Shown here one piece after another: positions 42,966-52,545 of a stretch of 64,000 nucleotides of DNA. The notes under the pieces are model-generated. The model was not told where the DNA came from and did not search any database. It saw only the letters and a list, made by a program, of their open reading frames with translations. The position numbers were made by a program, and so were the translations under genes. The DNA is taken from the NCBI RefSeq assembly GCF_030389965.1, contig NZ_CP128399.1, positions 1,426,001-1,490,000 on the forward strand, given 5' to 3'. The stretch is from Candidatus Chlorohelix allophototropha (lineage in GTDB: Bacteria; Chloroflexota; Chloroflexia; Chloroheliales; Chloroheliaceae). Every line of letters begins with the position of its first letter. The first letter of the stretch is position 1.

Positions 42966-45900
42966 TCAGTTTGCATTGTCAGAATCAGTATGATGGGTTT
43001 CCTCCGCCAGTTTGTCCAGAAGTTTATTTAAGTCTTCCATATGATAGGGTTTGGGTAGTACTTCCTTGAAACCATATTGCTTATAATCAGACATTATAGG
43101 GTCATTGGAGTAACCGCTACAAACTACCGCCGTGACATGCGGGTCTAGCTCTAACAGCTTTACCATAGTCTCCTTGCCGCCCATCCCCCCCGGAATTGTC
43201 AAGTCGAGCAGTACCACATCAAAGGGCTGACCCGCTTCGAGCGCAGCGCGATAAAGCCGATAGGCTTCTTCCCCATCTTCGGCTACCCCAACCGTATGCC
43301 CCAACCGCAACAATATGCGCCTTGCCATATTTCTCAAAAGTTCTTCATCATCCATGATTAATATTCTCATGGGCGTAGTTGAACGAGTATAGCTCATTAC
43401 GGGCTTGGCAAAACTCCCCGATGTTTCTGGTTGTTGTATAGAGGCAGGCAGATAAATGGTAAAGATCGTACCCTTTCCCACCACACTTTCTACCTCGATA
43501 TGTCCGCTATGTTGCCGGATGATGGAATGGCAAACTGACAAACCCAGCCCATTTCCCGATTTTTTGGTAGTAAAGTAAGGATCGAATATTTTGGACAGAT
43601 TTTCAGAGTTGATGCCTGCCCCCTCATCCCGGAAGGAGATTTGTACATACGAACCCGCCTTCAGACCTAGCAGCGTGTCTTCGTCTATTTGCACGTTTCG
43701 GGCAGAGATGGTAATGATGCCTCCCTGTGGCATCGCCTGAACAGCATTCAAAACCAGATTATGAATAACCTGACCTAATTGCCCGACATCTGCTTCTATC
43801 TGGAACAAATCCTCCGGTAGTTCAAAAACCGCTTTTACATTTGTACCATGCAATATAAAACGAGTGGCTTCTTCAATTACCTGTGCGAGTGCGACGGTTT
43901 TCTTAACTGGGCGACCCCCTTTGGCAAAAGTCAAAAGCTGGATTGTCAATTCGCGAGCGCGTAGAGTGGCAGCTTGCGCCTGATCAATAAAATCATTGAG
44001 TTCTACATTTTGTTGCGATTCGCTATTTTCAAGATAATATTTACTTAAGTCCAGATACCCAGTTATGCCCGTCAACAAGTTGTTAAAATCGTGTGCCAAA
44101 CCTCCCGCGAACACCCCTAGTGATTCGAGTTTTGCCGCTTTCTGTACTTCCTGTTCCAGTCTTAACTGGGAAGTGACATCGCGGAAGACTAGCACCACCC
44201 CAATAATATTGCTCTGGCGATCTCGAATGGGAGCACAACTATCCATAATAATGCGCTCCACCCCATCACGAGCTATCAACAAAGTGTTATTTTGCATCAA
44301 TATTACATGCCCGGTATTAAGGGTTTCGCGCAGTGGGCTTGGACGACGCTGGCGAGTTTCTTCGTCCAAAAGGCAAAATACCTTATCAAGCGATTGTCCT
44401 ATTGCCTCCGCGTGGTTCCAACCGGTCAATTCTTCCGCTATCCGATTGATAAGCGTAATACGTCCTTCTAAGTCGGTGGTGATTACAGCATCTCCGATAG
44501 AACGTAGAGTTACGGACAGACGCTCTTTTTCAGCCGCTAGAGATTGCTCAGCGTGCTTGAGTTCGGTAATATCTTGGCTTAAAACCATGCCATTGATTAT
44601 TTTACCCTGCTCATCCTTGATAGGTACTGCCCTGACCAAAAACACCTGCTCGTTATAATAATCCTCGAAGGTGCTTTCAATTCCGGCAAGGGCAGCTTGG
44701 TAATGGGGCAAAAGTCGGGCAACCGCTTCGGGTGGCAACACTTCATGAATGGTCTTGCCTTCGATTACTTGGTTAGTAAAGCGGTTGGGCGCGAGTGCGC
44801 CGCCTTCCGCCACCAGATAACGCATATCCCGATCAAAGACCAGCACCGCACTATTGGGCAAATTCCGTGCTAGCAAGCGATACCGCCCCTCGCTTTGGCG
44901 CAAGGCTTCCTCCGCCTCTACCCGCTCCGTCACATCACGTCCCACATTAACCGTATAAAGCGATCTGCCGCTTGCCGGGTCGATAATTACCTGTGAAGTG
45001 GATTCGAGCCAAACGTAATGTCCATTTTTGTGGCGGTAGCGGAAAATGGCAATTGCTTTACCGGGCTTTTCCACTACTTGTTTGACTATCTCAGTAATAG
45101 GATACAATTCATCGGGATGGAATAAATCAAACATGGAACGTCCCGTTAGTTCCTCCGGTTCGTAACCCAGAATACGACGGCAAGCGGGAGAAATATATTG
45201 GAAAGTACCGTCAGGCAGGTTGGTTGAAATAATATCGAGCGAGTTTTCAGCCAACAGGCGATAGCGTTCCTCGCTTAATTGTAACGCTTCCTCCGCCTGT
45301 ACCCGTTCGGTAATATCTATCGCCACGCCGCCTATCAAAGGCGGGTTGGATGAATCACGGAGGGGAAATTTATTAGTCAGCGCGTACCCCATAGAACCAT
45401 CCCCCCGTATATAACGCTCTTGTACTTCAAGCGATTTATCGGTTTCAAAAACTTTCAGGTTGTCTAATCGGTACTGTTTCGCCATTTCTTCAGGGTATAA
45501 TTCGAGGACAGTTTTACCTATAACCCGCTCCTTTTCATACCCGGTCATGCGGGCGAAAGGTTTGTTTACATAGCGAAACCCCCCTGCAACATCCGTTATC
45601 CAAGCGAGCATTGGGCTATTGTCCATAAAAGCTTGGAAACGCGCCTCGCTTCGGTATAGCGCTTCCTCTAACCGTTTGCGTGCGGTTATATCGTGGGAGA
45701 TAGCAGAAGCTCCAATGATATTTCCAGAACTATCCCTCAACGGCGAAAGAGTTAGCGAAACATCAATATTAGTGCCGTTCTTGCACCGACGCACTGTCTC
45801 ATAGTGGGCAAGATGCTCACCTTGCCGTATCGACTCCAGCAATCCAGGTATTTCATTGGTGCGATCCGGGGTAACCAGAAAATTGATAGATTTACCGATC

Positions 45901-47195
45901 ATTTCCTCAGCGGTATAACCATACATTCTGGTTGCGCCGCCATTCCAGCTTTGAATTATTCCATCCAACGTTTTACCGATAATGGCATCCTCGGAACATT
46001 CCACGATGGAAGCCAACTGCGCCTGCGCTTGCGTGGCATTTTTGAGCGCGGTAATATCTTGAAGTTGGGATAGCATCACGGGTTCTCCGTACAGTTCTAC
46101 AAACTCCACGGAAGCCAGTACGTAAATTATTTCCCCCTTCTTGCGCTTTAGAGGAATTTCAACCCCATGAACATGACCCTCTTTACGGATAATCTCTGCA
46201 AGTTGCATTCTGGTTTCAGGGGCAGCCCACATATTCAGTGCGGCAAAGGTAGAGCCGACCATTTCTTCTCTGCTATAATTTAAAAGCTCTAGGGTAGTGT
46301 TATTAACATCGAGAATACGCCCTTCCCCCCTAGTGGAAATAAGAGTCGCTACCGGGCTGGTTTGGAATATTTTGGAGAATTTTGCCTCGCTCTCCTGCAA
46401 AGCTCTCTCGATCAACTTGCGCTCGGTGACATCCCGGAAGTAAACCGAAATCCCAGCGCTTGTAGGGTAAACACTAACATCCACCCATTGTTTGATATGT
46501 TCAGAATAAATTTCAAACCCAGCCGGAATCTGCTCGGTTAAAGCTTGGCGCATATGCTGATAAGGCTGTAAACCAACCATCTGCGGAAATACATCCCAGA
46601 TGCATTTGCCGAGCAACTCTTCACGGGATTTATGCCAAAGTTGTTCGGTTTTGTTATTCACATAGATAAACCGCTCTTCGGTGTCCAACGAGTAGAAAGC
46701 GTCACTGATGCTTTCCAGAATAGCCAAAGTGCGCTGAGTAACCTCTACCAAAGACTGCTCAGATGCTCTCGATACTTCTTGCGGCTGAGGACTTTCCGGT
46801 GTAACAAACTCTTTGCTAGCATCTTTCTGGAGAAAAACCAATAGAGAATCAGCGGCAGGATAAATTTGCACAGCCAGATAAGTTTGCAACGGAGAATAGT
46901 ATTTCACAAAATGGGCGGAGGTCTGCTCTTGCAGAGTTTGCCGGAAGTGCTGCTCAAAGTGTGGTACGCCAAAGTGTGGCAACGCACTCCAAAAGTTTTT
47001 CCCGATTAGCTCGGCGGCGTTACACTCCAACAGGTTAGCGGCAGATTGATTGAGGTAGCAAATTTGCCAACCGGAATCTAGCATTAGAACGGCAGCTCGT
47101 AAATTATCCAACATATTAGGTAATACCATTCCGTTAGTAGCGTTGGAGTGGTTTAGAGGCGATTCTTTGTCAATCGGTTGGCGTGTATCTGGCAT
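42966..47195 (-). CDS. hybrid histidine kinase with eight PAS domains and C-terminal receiver
   Basis: 1409 residues. Eight PAS sensor domains in series (starting near residues 25, 160, 285, 405, 530, 655, 780 and 900; for example QLASIVECSEDAIIGKTLDG and LSVTLRSIGDAVITTDLEG). Then comes an HisKA with FAGGLAHDFNNLLTGITG (phospho-His in the AHDFNN box), an HATPase with HNLVLNAVQAM, DEGAGI and NGLGLSV, and a receiver domain, ILIMDDEELLR ... VVLLDLTIPG (phospho-Asp). No signal or transmembrane segment, so it is cytosolic; PAS ligands (haem, flavin, small molecules) are unknown. No cognate regulator or output gene adjoins it. A terminator follows. Confidence 0.93.
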   Translation of the reverse strand: MPDTRQPIDKESPLNHSNATNGMVLPNMLDNLRAAVLMLDSGWQICYLNQSAANLLECNAAELIGKNFWSALPHFGVPHFEQHFRQTLQEQTSAHFVKYYSPLQTYLAVQIYPAADSLLVFLQKDASKEFVTPESPQPQEVSRASEQSLVEVTQRTLAILESISDAFYSLDTEERFIYVNNKTEQLWHKSREELLGKCIWDVFPQMVGLQPYQHMRQALTEQIPAGFEIYSEHIKQWVDVSVYPTSAGISVYFRDVTERKLIERALQESEAKFSKIFQTSPVATLISTRGEGRILDVNNTTLELLNYSREEMVGSTFAALNMWAAPETRMQLAEIIRKEGHVHGVEIPLKRKKGEIIYVLASVEFVELYGEPVMLSQLQDITALKNATQAQAQLASIVECSEDAIIGKTLDGIIQSWNGGATRMYGYTAEEMIGKSINFLVTPDRTNEIPGLLESIRQGEHLAHYETVRRCKNGTNIDVSLTLSPLRDSSGNIIGASAISHDITARKRLEEALYRSEARFQAFMDNSPMLAWITDVAGGFRYVNKPFARMTGYEKERVIGKTVLELYPEEMAKQYRLDNLKVFETDKSLEVQERYIRGDGSMGYALTNKFPLRDSSNPPLIGGVAIDITERVQAEEALQLSEERYRLLAENSLDIISTNLPDGTFQYISPACRRILGYEPEELTGRSMFDLFHPDELYPITEIVKQVVEKPGKAIAIFRYRHKNGHYVWLESTSQVIIDPASGRSLYTVNVGRDVTERVEAEEALRQSEGRYRLLARNLPNSAVLVFDRDMRYLVAEGGALAPNRFTNQVIEGKTIHEVLPPEAVARLLPHYQAALAGIESTFEDYYNEQVFLVRAVPIKDEQGKIINGMVLSQDITELKHAEQSLAAEKERLSVTLRSIGDAVITTDLEGRITLINRIAEELTGWNHAEAIGQSLDKVFCLLDEETRQRRPSPLRETLNTGHVILMQNNTLLIARDGVERIIMDSCAPIRDRQSNIIGVVLVFRDVTSQLRLEQEVQKAAKLESLGVFAGGLAHDFNNLLTGITGYLDLSKYYLENSESQQNVELNDFIDQAQAATLRARELTIQLLTFAKGGRPVKKTVALAQVIEEATRFILHGTNVKAVFELPEDLFQIEADVGQLGQVIHNLVLNAVQAMPQGGIITISARNVQIDEDTLLGLKAGSYVQISFRDEGAGINSENLSKIFDPYFTTKKSGNGLGLSVCHSIIRQHSGHIEVESVVGKGTIFTIYLPASIQQPETSGSFAKPVMSYTRSTTPMRILIMDDEELLRNMARRILLRLGHTVGVAEDGEEAYRLYRAALEAGQPFDVVLLDLTIPGGMGGKETMVKLLELDPHVTAVVCSGYSNDPIMSDYKQYGFKEVLPKPYHMEDLNKLLDKLAEETHHTDSDNAN

Positions 47196-47344
47196 GGCTG
47201 TTACTCCTGCGCTGGGAGTGTAGCAAAGTTTAGTTGATTCTAATTTTTAGGTTATACATAAAGTATAGCACATACTTCCAGTCATTTATATAATCAAATG
47301 TTAATAAACAGCGCAAAGCCTTGAATATTTCTAAAAATAAAGTT

Positions 47345-48067
47345 CTAATAGTGTCGATAGAAGAGATCATAATAGTAATCTACTTCCAATCCGGTATGTT
47401 CGGAAATAATTTGCTCGGCAAGAGTGGGCGGGAAGTTGTTTCGCACTACTACTTCTAAATCGGCGCGGGTGGTAAACTGCCATCTACTAGGGATACGGAT
47501 CAAGGAAAAGCCGTGTTCGCTCCAAAATTTTTCCACCACTTCGGCGGTTATCCCTTCGTAATAAATGCTGCGCCTTAGCCAACTTGCAAAAGTACCGTAT
47601 GTAAGGTCATTATCAATAATGAAGGCGCTGCCACCCGGTTTTATCACTCGTTCCAGTTCGACCAAACCTAGCGCACAACCGGGTGCGAAGAAATACGCGA
47701 AGCGAGCATGTACCATATCCACGCTCTTATCGGGCAGGAATAGCCGCTCAGCCGAACCGGTCATAATCGAGACTCGCTCAAGTTGCATGTCTGCAATGCG
47801 CTTCATCGCGCGTAAGCGGGAAGGTCCGTGCGGTTCTATCGCAATCACATGCGAAGCATTGCGGTGAAAACGCTCTATATGATAGCCGGTGCCCGCCCCT
47901 AAATCCAAAACTATTTTACCATCCCAAAAAGAGATCGAAGCCATTGCTGCTTCGACAAGCTGGTCAGGGTCAGCCGCCCGATTCTCCAATTCATACCCAT
48001 CTGGATCGCGTTGAATATTAGGCGAGATATGAACTCCGGGTAAATTATCCGTATTAAAGTTCGTCAT
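47345..48067 (-). CDS. class I SAM-dependent methyltransferase
   Basis: 240 residues. Motif I is VLDLGAGTGYHIERF (about 53-67), with IAIEPHGPSR after it, AERLFLPDKSVDMVHARFAYFF and ERVIKPGGSAFIIDND (motifs II-III). The C-terminal region (SRWQFTTRADLEVVVRNNF) is typical of small-molecule methyltransferases. Residues 1-25 are variable. Substrate unknown. It lies on the same strand as the hybrid kinase gene but about 150 bases upstream of it, so a link in function is not shown. Confidence 0.85.
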   Translation of the reverse strand: MTNFNTDNLPGVHISPNIQRDPDGYELENRAADPDQLVEAAMASISFWDGKIVLDLGAGTGYHIERFHRNASHVIAIEPHGPSRLRAMKRIADMQLERVSIMTGSAERLFLPDKSVDMVHARFAYFFAPGCALGLVELERVIKPGGSAFIIDNDLTYGTFASWLRRSIYYEGITAEVVEKFWSEHGFSLIRIPSRWQFTTRADLEVVVRNNFPPTLAEQIISEHTGLEVDYYYDLFYRHY

Positions 48068-48140
48068 TTTCGCAAAATTTCCGACTATAGATGATTTCTT
48101 TTAAGGAATTGCTATTTAGTAAGCTATTATACTATGAAGT

Positions 48141-48170
48141 AAAAAAGGCACGCCCTTTGTAGAGCGTGCC
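48141..48170 (-). terminator. intrinsic terminator of the DUF4870 gene
   Basis: GGCACGC (48147-48153) / GCGTGCC (48164-48170) followed leftwards by six T. Confidence 0.85.
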
Positions 48171-48186
48171 GAACATATTGCGTTTT

Positions 48187-48846
48187 TTATTGCTTCAAGA
48201 AGGTGGGATAATTCTTCTCAGCAAGGTCACCGATAATCGGTAATTTGACATATTTGCCGGACATCGACTGGACAATCATATAGATTACCAATCCGAAGTA
48301 GCCTAATGCCACGAAAATACCGGCGATAGAAATAATCGTCCCAATAACTGGGATAAAGCCCAGTATAGCACTGGCAATGTTCCAAGCAAAAAGCGAGGCA
48401 CCCATAATAAAAGCCTGCATCGCGTTGAAGCGCACGAAGCGGTTCTGCTTCTCAATCGCGAGGATCACGATGCCACCAACCAAAGAGAAGAGGTACGCCA
48501 ACAAACAGGCAATGTTGGGCTGCAAGCCGCTATTATAAGGCTCGTTGATGTTGGGTTGCCCGCCCGGAGGCGCATAGTAACCCTGCCCACCACCATACGG
48601 TGGCTGCCCATATTGCTGCGGAGGTTGCTGACCGTACTGGGGCGGCGGCGCATAGGGTTGTTGCGGCGGCGGCGCGTATGGCTGCTGCGGTTGTCCATAC
48701 TGAGGCGGTTGACCATATTGCGGAGGCTGTCCGTACTGTGGTGGCTGACCATACTGCGGAGGCTGCCCATACTGGGGCGGTTGTCCGTAAGGTGGTTGCC
48801 CATTAGGCGGTTGCTGAGGAGGAGGACCTGGCGGAAACTGAGACAT
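48187..48846 (-). CDS. DUF4870-type membrane protein with GQPPQY-repeat N-terminus
   Basis: 219 residues. The first about 100 are a Pro/Gln/Tyr-rich tail with six GQPPQY repeats plus PQQPYAPP units. The C-terminal half is a DUF4870/Tic20-like module with about three to four membrane helices: IACLLAYLFSLVGGIVILAIEKQNRFVRFNAMQAF (the KNRFVRFHAMQA-like motif is diagnostic), then two helices. Such tails are common on DUF4870 proteins and are thought to mediate cytoplasmic interactions. Function unknown. Followed by a terminator. Confidence 0.87.
   Translation of the reverse strand: MSQFPPGPPPQQPPNGQPPYGQPPQYGQPPQYGQPPQYGQPPQYGQPPQYGQPQQPYAPPPQQPYAPPPQYGQQPPQQYGQPPYGGGQGYYAPPGGQPNINEPYNSGLQPNIACLLAYLFSLVGGIVILAIEKQNRFVRFNAMQAFIMGASLFAWNIASAILGFIPVIGTIISIAGIFVALGYFGLVIYMIVQSMSGKYVKLPIIGDLAEKNYPTFLKQ
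48690..48800. repeat. 18-bp tandem repeat in the DUF4870 gene
   Basis: Six units of about 18 bp encoding GQPPQY. Confidence 0.8.
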
Positions 48847-49210
48847 GGCTTTTCCTTTCCTAAAATGTTCGGAACAAACTGCTACCTATAGCATCAGTTA
48901 AAATATAAGTACTTAGATTAAAGATATCAGTTTATATTATCTGATTCTAAGGCAAAATAATAGGGGGTACTTTAATACCCTATCACACTACGATACAACC
49001 CTGTCTTTTCATTATAGGCTATCTCTGAAATTGAACTATGACCTTTGTCACTTTTGACCGGAGTCGATACTGCACTATTGATATTTCCAACAAGGGTTTG
49101 TAATTGGCAAGAATTTGCCTTGATACCCATTCACCAAAGTGCTACAATTTTCACGGTTTCTTTAAGCACCCTTTTCCAGATATATATTTTAAACTGTCCA
49201 GGAGGATGAT
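48847..49210. other. intergenic region before the acyl-CoA synthetase gene
   Basis: About 360 AT-rich bases between divergent genes. It contains the promoter at 49120-49148; the leftward promoter of the DUF4870 gene is not identified. No coding sequence. Confidence 0.4.
49120..49148 (+). promoter_or_regulatory. sigma-70-type promoter of the acyl-CoA synthetase gene
   Basis: TTGATA (49120-49125), 17-base spacer, TACAAT (49143-49148), about 60 bases before the GTG start. Confidence 0.65.
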
Positions 49211-50791
49211 GTGGATAATCAGAAGGTTTACCGCACCGAGCTTAACCCGCTACAATTTGTGCGTCGCAGTGCGCTTGTGTTTCCCGATAAAATTGCAGTA
49301 GTTCACGGGCAACGCCGCTACACCTATAAACAGTTTGAAGAAAGAGTCTATCGGCTGGCTAACGGATTGCGCGCTGCCGGATTGCAAAAGCACGATCGAG
49401 TTGCCTTTCTGTGTCCCAATATACCAGCCCTATTAGATGCACATTTTGGAGTACCGGCGGCAGGCGGTATTTTGGTAGCCATTAATACCCGGTTGAGCGC
49501 ACCTGAAATCGGCTACATCTTGCAACACTCCGGTTCGAAATACCTTTTTGTGGATCGCGAATTGCGCGGGTTGGTGATGGACGAATATTTAGAGGGCGTA
49601 CAGGTAGTAGTAGTGGAGGATACGGGCGAACCGGGCGACGGCTACGAGGATTTTCTTGCCGCTTCCTCAGCCGAGCCTACAGTTAGTTGGCTTGAGGACG
49701 AAGAAGAAACCATCTCCATTAACTATACTTCCGGCACAACCGGACGGCCCAAAGGGGTGATGTACACCTATCGCGGCGCCTTCCTGAATGCTCTGGGCGA
49801 GGTCATCGAAACCGGCATGAACTTTAACTCGGTTTATCTGTGGACACTGCCCATGTTCCATTGCAACGGTTGGTGCTTCACTTGGGCGGTTACCTCCGTT
49901 TCAGGCACACATGTTTGCTTGCGCAAGGTTGACCCTGATCTTATCTGGGATTTGTTCGAGAAGGAAGGCGTGACCCACTACAACGGCGCTCCTACCGTAC
50001 AAATCAGTCTGGTCAATCACCCAAAGGCAAAACCGATGGATCGCCAAATTACCGTAACAGTGGCAGGTGCGCCACCTTCGCCCACCATTCTAGGACAATT
50101 GAAGGCACTCAACTTCCGCCCCATCCATGTGTACGGCTTGACCGAAACCTACGGACCGTTCACCATCTGCGAGTGGCATCCCGAATGGAGCGAGTTGTCA
50201 TCGGAAGATCAAGCACAAAAAATGGCAAGGCAGGGGCTTAGCTATCTGACCTACGATAATGTGCGCATTGTGGATGGCGAGATGGGCGATGTTCCAGCGA
50301 ACGCCGATGTAATGGGCGAAGTGGTGATGCGCGGCAACGGGGTGATGAAAGGCTATTTCGAGCAGCCCGAAGCAACTGAGGAAGCCTTCAAAGGTGGTTG
50401 GTTCCACTCCGGTGATATTGGAGTGCGCCACCCGGATGATTACATCGAACTGCGCGACCGCAAGAAAGACATTATCATTTCCGGCGGCGAGAACATTTCA
50501 ACTATCGAGGTGGAACAGACTATTGCCAAACATCCGGCGGTGCTAGAAGTAGCGGTAGTGGCGATTCCGGATGAGAAGTGGGGTGAACGTCCAAAAGCCT
50601 TCGTGACACTCAAACCGGGACAGAGCGTGACAGCGCAAGAAATAATCGCTTTCTGCAAGCAGCACCTTGCCAGTTTCAAAGCGCCCGCTTCGGTTGAGTT
50701 CGGCGAACTGCCCAAAACTTCCACCGGGAAGGTGCAAAAGTTTGTGCTACGCGAGAAAGAGTGGGGCAACAAGAACAAGCGCGTGAACTAA
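49211..50791 (+). CDS. acyl-CoA synthetase (AMP-dependent, medium/long-chain type)
   Basis: 526 residues of the ANL superfamily. It activates a carboxylic acid via acyl-AMP and transfers it to CoA. Motifs: P-loop YTSGTTGRPKGVMYTY (about 170-185), A5 region HVYGLTETYGP (about 312-322), A7/A8 WFHSGDIGVRHPDDYIELRDRKKDIIISGGENIS (about 397-430), and A10 lysine PKTSTGKVQKFVLRE near the end. The GWC/FHCNGWCF segment suggests a medium-chain or aromatic acid enzyme. Start GTG at 49211 follows GGAGG. Expressed alone; a terminator follows. Confidence 0.92.
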   Translation: MDNQKVYRTELNPLQFVRRSALVFPDKIAVVHGQRRYTYKQFEERVYRLANGLRAAGLQKHDRVAFLCPNIPALLDAHFGVPAAGGILVAINTRLSAPEIGYILQHSGSKYLFVDRELRGLVMDEYLEGVQVVVVEDTGEPGDGYEDFLAASSAEPTVSWLEDEEETISINYTSGTTGRPKGVMYTYRGAFLNALGEVIETGMNFNSVYLWTLPMFHCNGWCFTWAVTSVSGTHVCLRKVDPDLIWDLFEKEGVTHYNGAPTVQISLVNHPKAKPMDRQITVTVAGAPPSPTILGQLKALNFRPIHVYGLTETYGPFTICEWHPEWSELSSEDQAQKMARQGLSYLTYDNVRIVDGEMGDVPANADVMGEVVMRGNGVMKGYFEQPEATEEAFKGGWFHSGDIGVRHPDDYIELRDRKKDIIISGGENISTIEVEQTIAKHPAVLEVAVVAIPDEKWGERPKAFVTLKPGQSVTAQEIIAFCKQHLASFKAPASVEFGELPKTSTGKVQKFVLREKEWGNKNKRVN

Positions 50792-50841
50792 TCTTCAAAA
50801 ATCTTTGTTTTGAGCGGTAGTCTAACCCACAATTTCAATAA

Positions 50842-50876
50842 AAATGCCCCTCTCTTATTGGGAGCAGGGGCATTTT
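50842..50876 (+). terminator. intrinsic terminator, bidirectional
   Basis: AAATGCCCCT (50842-50851) / AGGGGCATTT (50866-50875), long loop with an inner CTC/GAG pair, T on the plus side and A on the other; serves the convergent gene pair. Confidence 0.85.
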
Positions 50877-50921
50877 CAATCAAACTAAATCGTGCTACCT
50901 TCTTGGTAAAATTGAAATAGT

Positions 50922-52388
50922 CTATTTCATATACACATAGATTACCGACTCATGGTTACTAGTAATCCCATGAAATACAATAGACCACACACCCGGCAAT
51001 TGATCGTTCAGAATACTGGTATCAAGACTGATATTATTGCCATTACCACTTGAATTAACCCAACCTTTTACAGTCTTAGCGGTACCAAGCATTCTTCCGT
51101 TGGGTGCAGTAATCCAGAATCCTAAATCTTCATTAGGCGCGAAGCCGTAAATTGAGAAGTAAAGAACTGTTCCGAAATAATTACAGTTACTTGGAGACAC
51201 GCTACCATAACGGGAAGCAGGTATATCTCCACAGCCATTATTCGGAGTAGGTGTCGAAGTTGGCTGCGGGGCAGGGGTTGGGGTTGGCTGCGGGGCAGGG
51301 GTTGGGGTTGGTTGCGGCACAGGGGTTGGGGTTGGTTTATTTCCTGTAGTACCACCACCGGCTTTGATTTCGTTACCCAGTAAGCCCAGTAGCACATCAT
51401 AAGGTGGTTGGTTTTCAGGATGTATTTCAAAACGCGCACGCTCAAACCACTGTGATATAAAGACCTTGCCATCTGGGAACGTTTCTGTCAGCGGCTCAGA
51501 AAGTGGTAAGCCGAATAGCGCGATACTTTCAGCCAAACTCTTTCCCGCTTGTCCATCAAATTCGAGACCGTTATTGCGAAATGCTTTCAATATCTGATCG
51601 CAAACTCGGTGACCAGTTTCGGCAAAATAGAGACAATTGGATCCGGGTGACGTTGCTTTGGGAAAAGCAGTCCAGTCACGTTGCTGCTGTTTCAAGCGGT
51701 CGTCACCGAGTCGGCCCAGAAGGACATCATAAGGTCGCTGGTTTTCAGGGTGCAATTCTAGGCGAGTACGTTCGAACCATTGTGCCTGGAAATTCTGTCC
51801 TTCCACAGTTTCGAGGCGTTGTGGGGTAGTCGCGAAGCCAAAAACAGGTAAGCCACCATTTTGCTCCCAAAACTCACGAATACGACCACTGATACATTGA
51901 TTCGTTTCGACAAAGCAAAGGTCATCGCTGTTTCCAAGATCAAGTAGGGGATTACCGGGCCAATAGAGTTTGAATCTGCTGGCACTAGTCGGAACCTGCC
52001 TAAAAGACATCTCAATAATGCCGCCTTTACTTAGATTAAAGTCGGATTGTACCCAATTAGCTTTAGAACCATCGTTTGCGAGTACATAAGTCTGGAGAAA
52101 TACTTCTTTTAAATTCATAGGGAGCGTAGTCGAACCAGTCTTATTCTCCAGACTCACTATGACTATCTTGTAGCCATTATCCGCTTTATAACAACTGCTG
52201 CTACAATTGGTTTGGTCGGCTAATTTGACTTCCTTGAACACCAAAGTACCTATTAAGGTATTAAGTTCGCCCGGATTTGCCGCATTTACGGGGCTTGCCT
52301 GGAAACCTTCGTATGATAGCAAAGTACAAAGCAACAGAGCTATTACGCCTAGCGAGAATTTTCGTAAAACAGATGTCTTTAAGCTCAT
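50922..52388 (-). CDS. secreted protein with twin WFER/HPEN modules and Pro-Thr linker
   Basis: 488 residues. Signal peptide VLRKFSLGVIALLLCTLLSYEGF. A first domain of about 130 residues with a CSSSCYKADNGYK segment is followed by two repeated modules of about 75 residues. Each opens with an ISGRIREFWEQNGGLPVFGF-like or CDQILKAFRNNGLEFDG-like piece and closes with QWFERTRLELHPENQ-PYDVLLG. After the PTPTP linker comes a C-terminal beta domain with two Cys (NNGCGDIPASRYG, SPSNCNYFG). The last part may be a carbohydrate-binding or adhesion module. Start ATG 52388 has AAGGAGG before it. Confidence 0.82.
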   Translation of the reverse strand: MSLKTSVLRKFSLGVIALLLCTLLSYEGFQASPVNAANPGELNTLIGTLVFKEVKLADQTNCSSSCYKADNGYKIVIVSLENKTGSTTLPMNLKEVFLQTYVLANDGSKANWVQSDFNLSKGGIIEMSFRQVPTSASRFKLYWPGNPLLDLGNSDDLCFVETNQCISGRIREFWEQNGGLPVFGFATTPQRLETVEGQNFQAQWFERTRLELHPENQRPYDVLLGRLGDDRLKQQQRDWTAFPKATSPGSNCLYFAETGHRVCDQILKAFRNNGLEFDGQAGKSLAESIALFGLPLSEPLTETFPDGKVFISQWFERARFEIHPENQPPYDVLLGLLGNEIKAGGGTTGNKPTPTPVPQPTPTPAPQPTPTPAPQPTSTPTPNNGCGDIPASRYGSVSPSNCNYFGTVLYFSIYGFAPNEDLGFWITAPNGRMLGTAKTVKGWVNSSGNGNNISLDTSILNDQLPGVWSIVFHGITSNHESVIYVYMK

Positions 52389-52545
52389 ATCTGCCTCCTT
52401 TTTCAAACGATTATTTCTATTCATTCAATACGCCAAGCCCTTAATGAATTGGGTTATGCTTTTTTATCGATAAAAAGCCTGTAGGGTAGTTAGACGCATT
52501 TTCTAAGCTGGCGTGCAGGGCTGTAATGAAATAACCGTTATTTCC

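Noticed and set aside
48690-48800. CRISPR-like repeat
   Set aside because: 18-bp contiguous units encoding GQPPQY in a DUF4870 protein.
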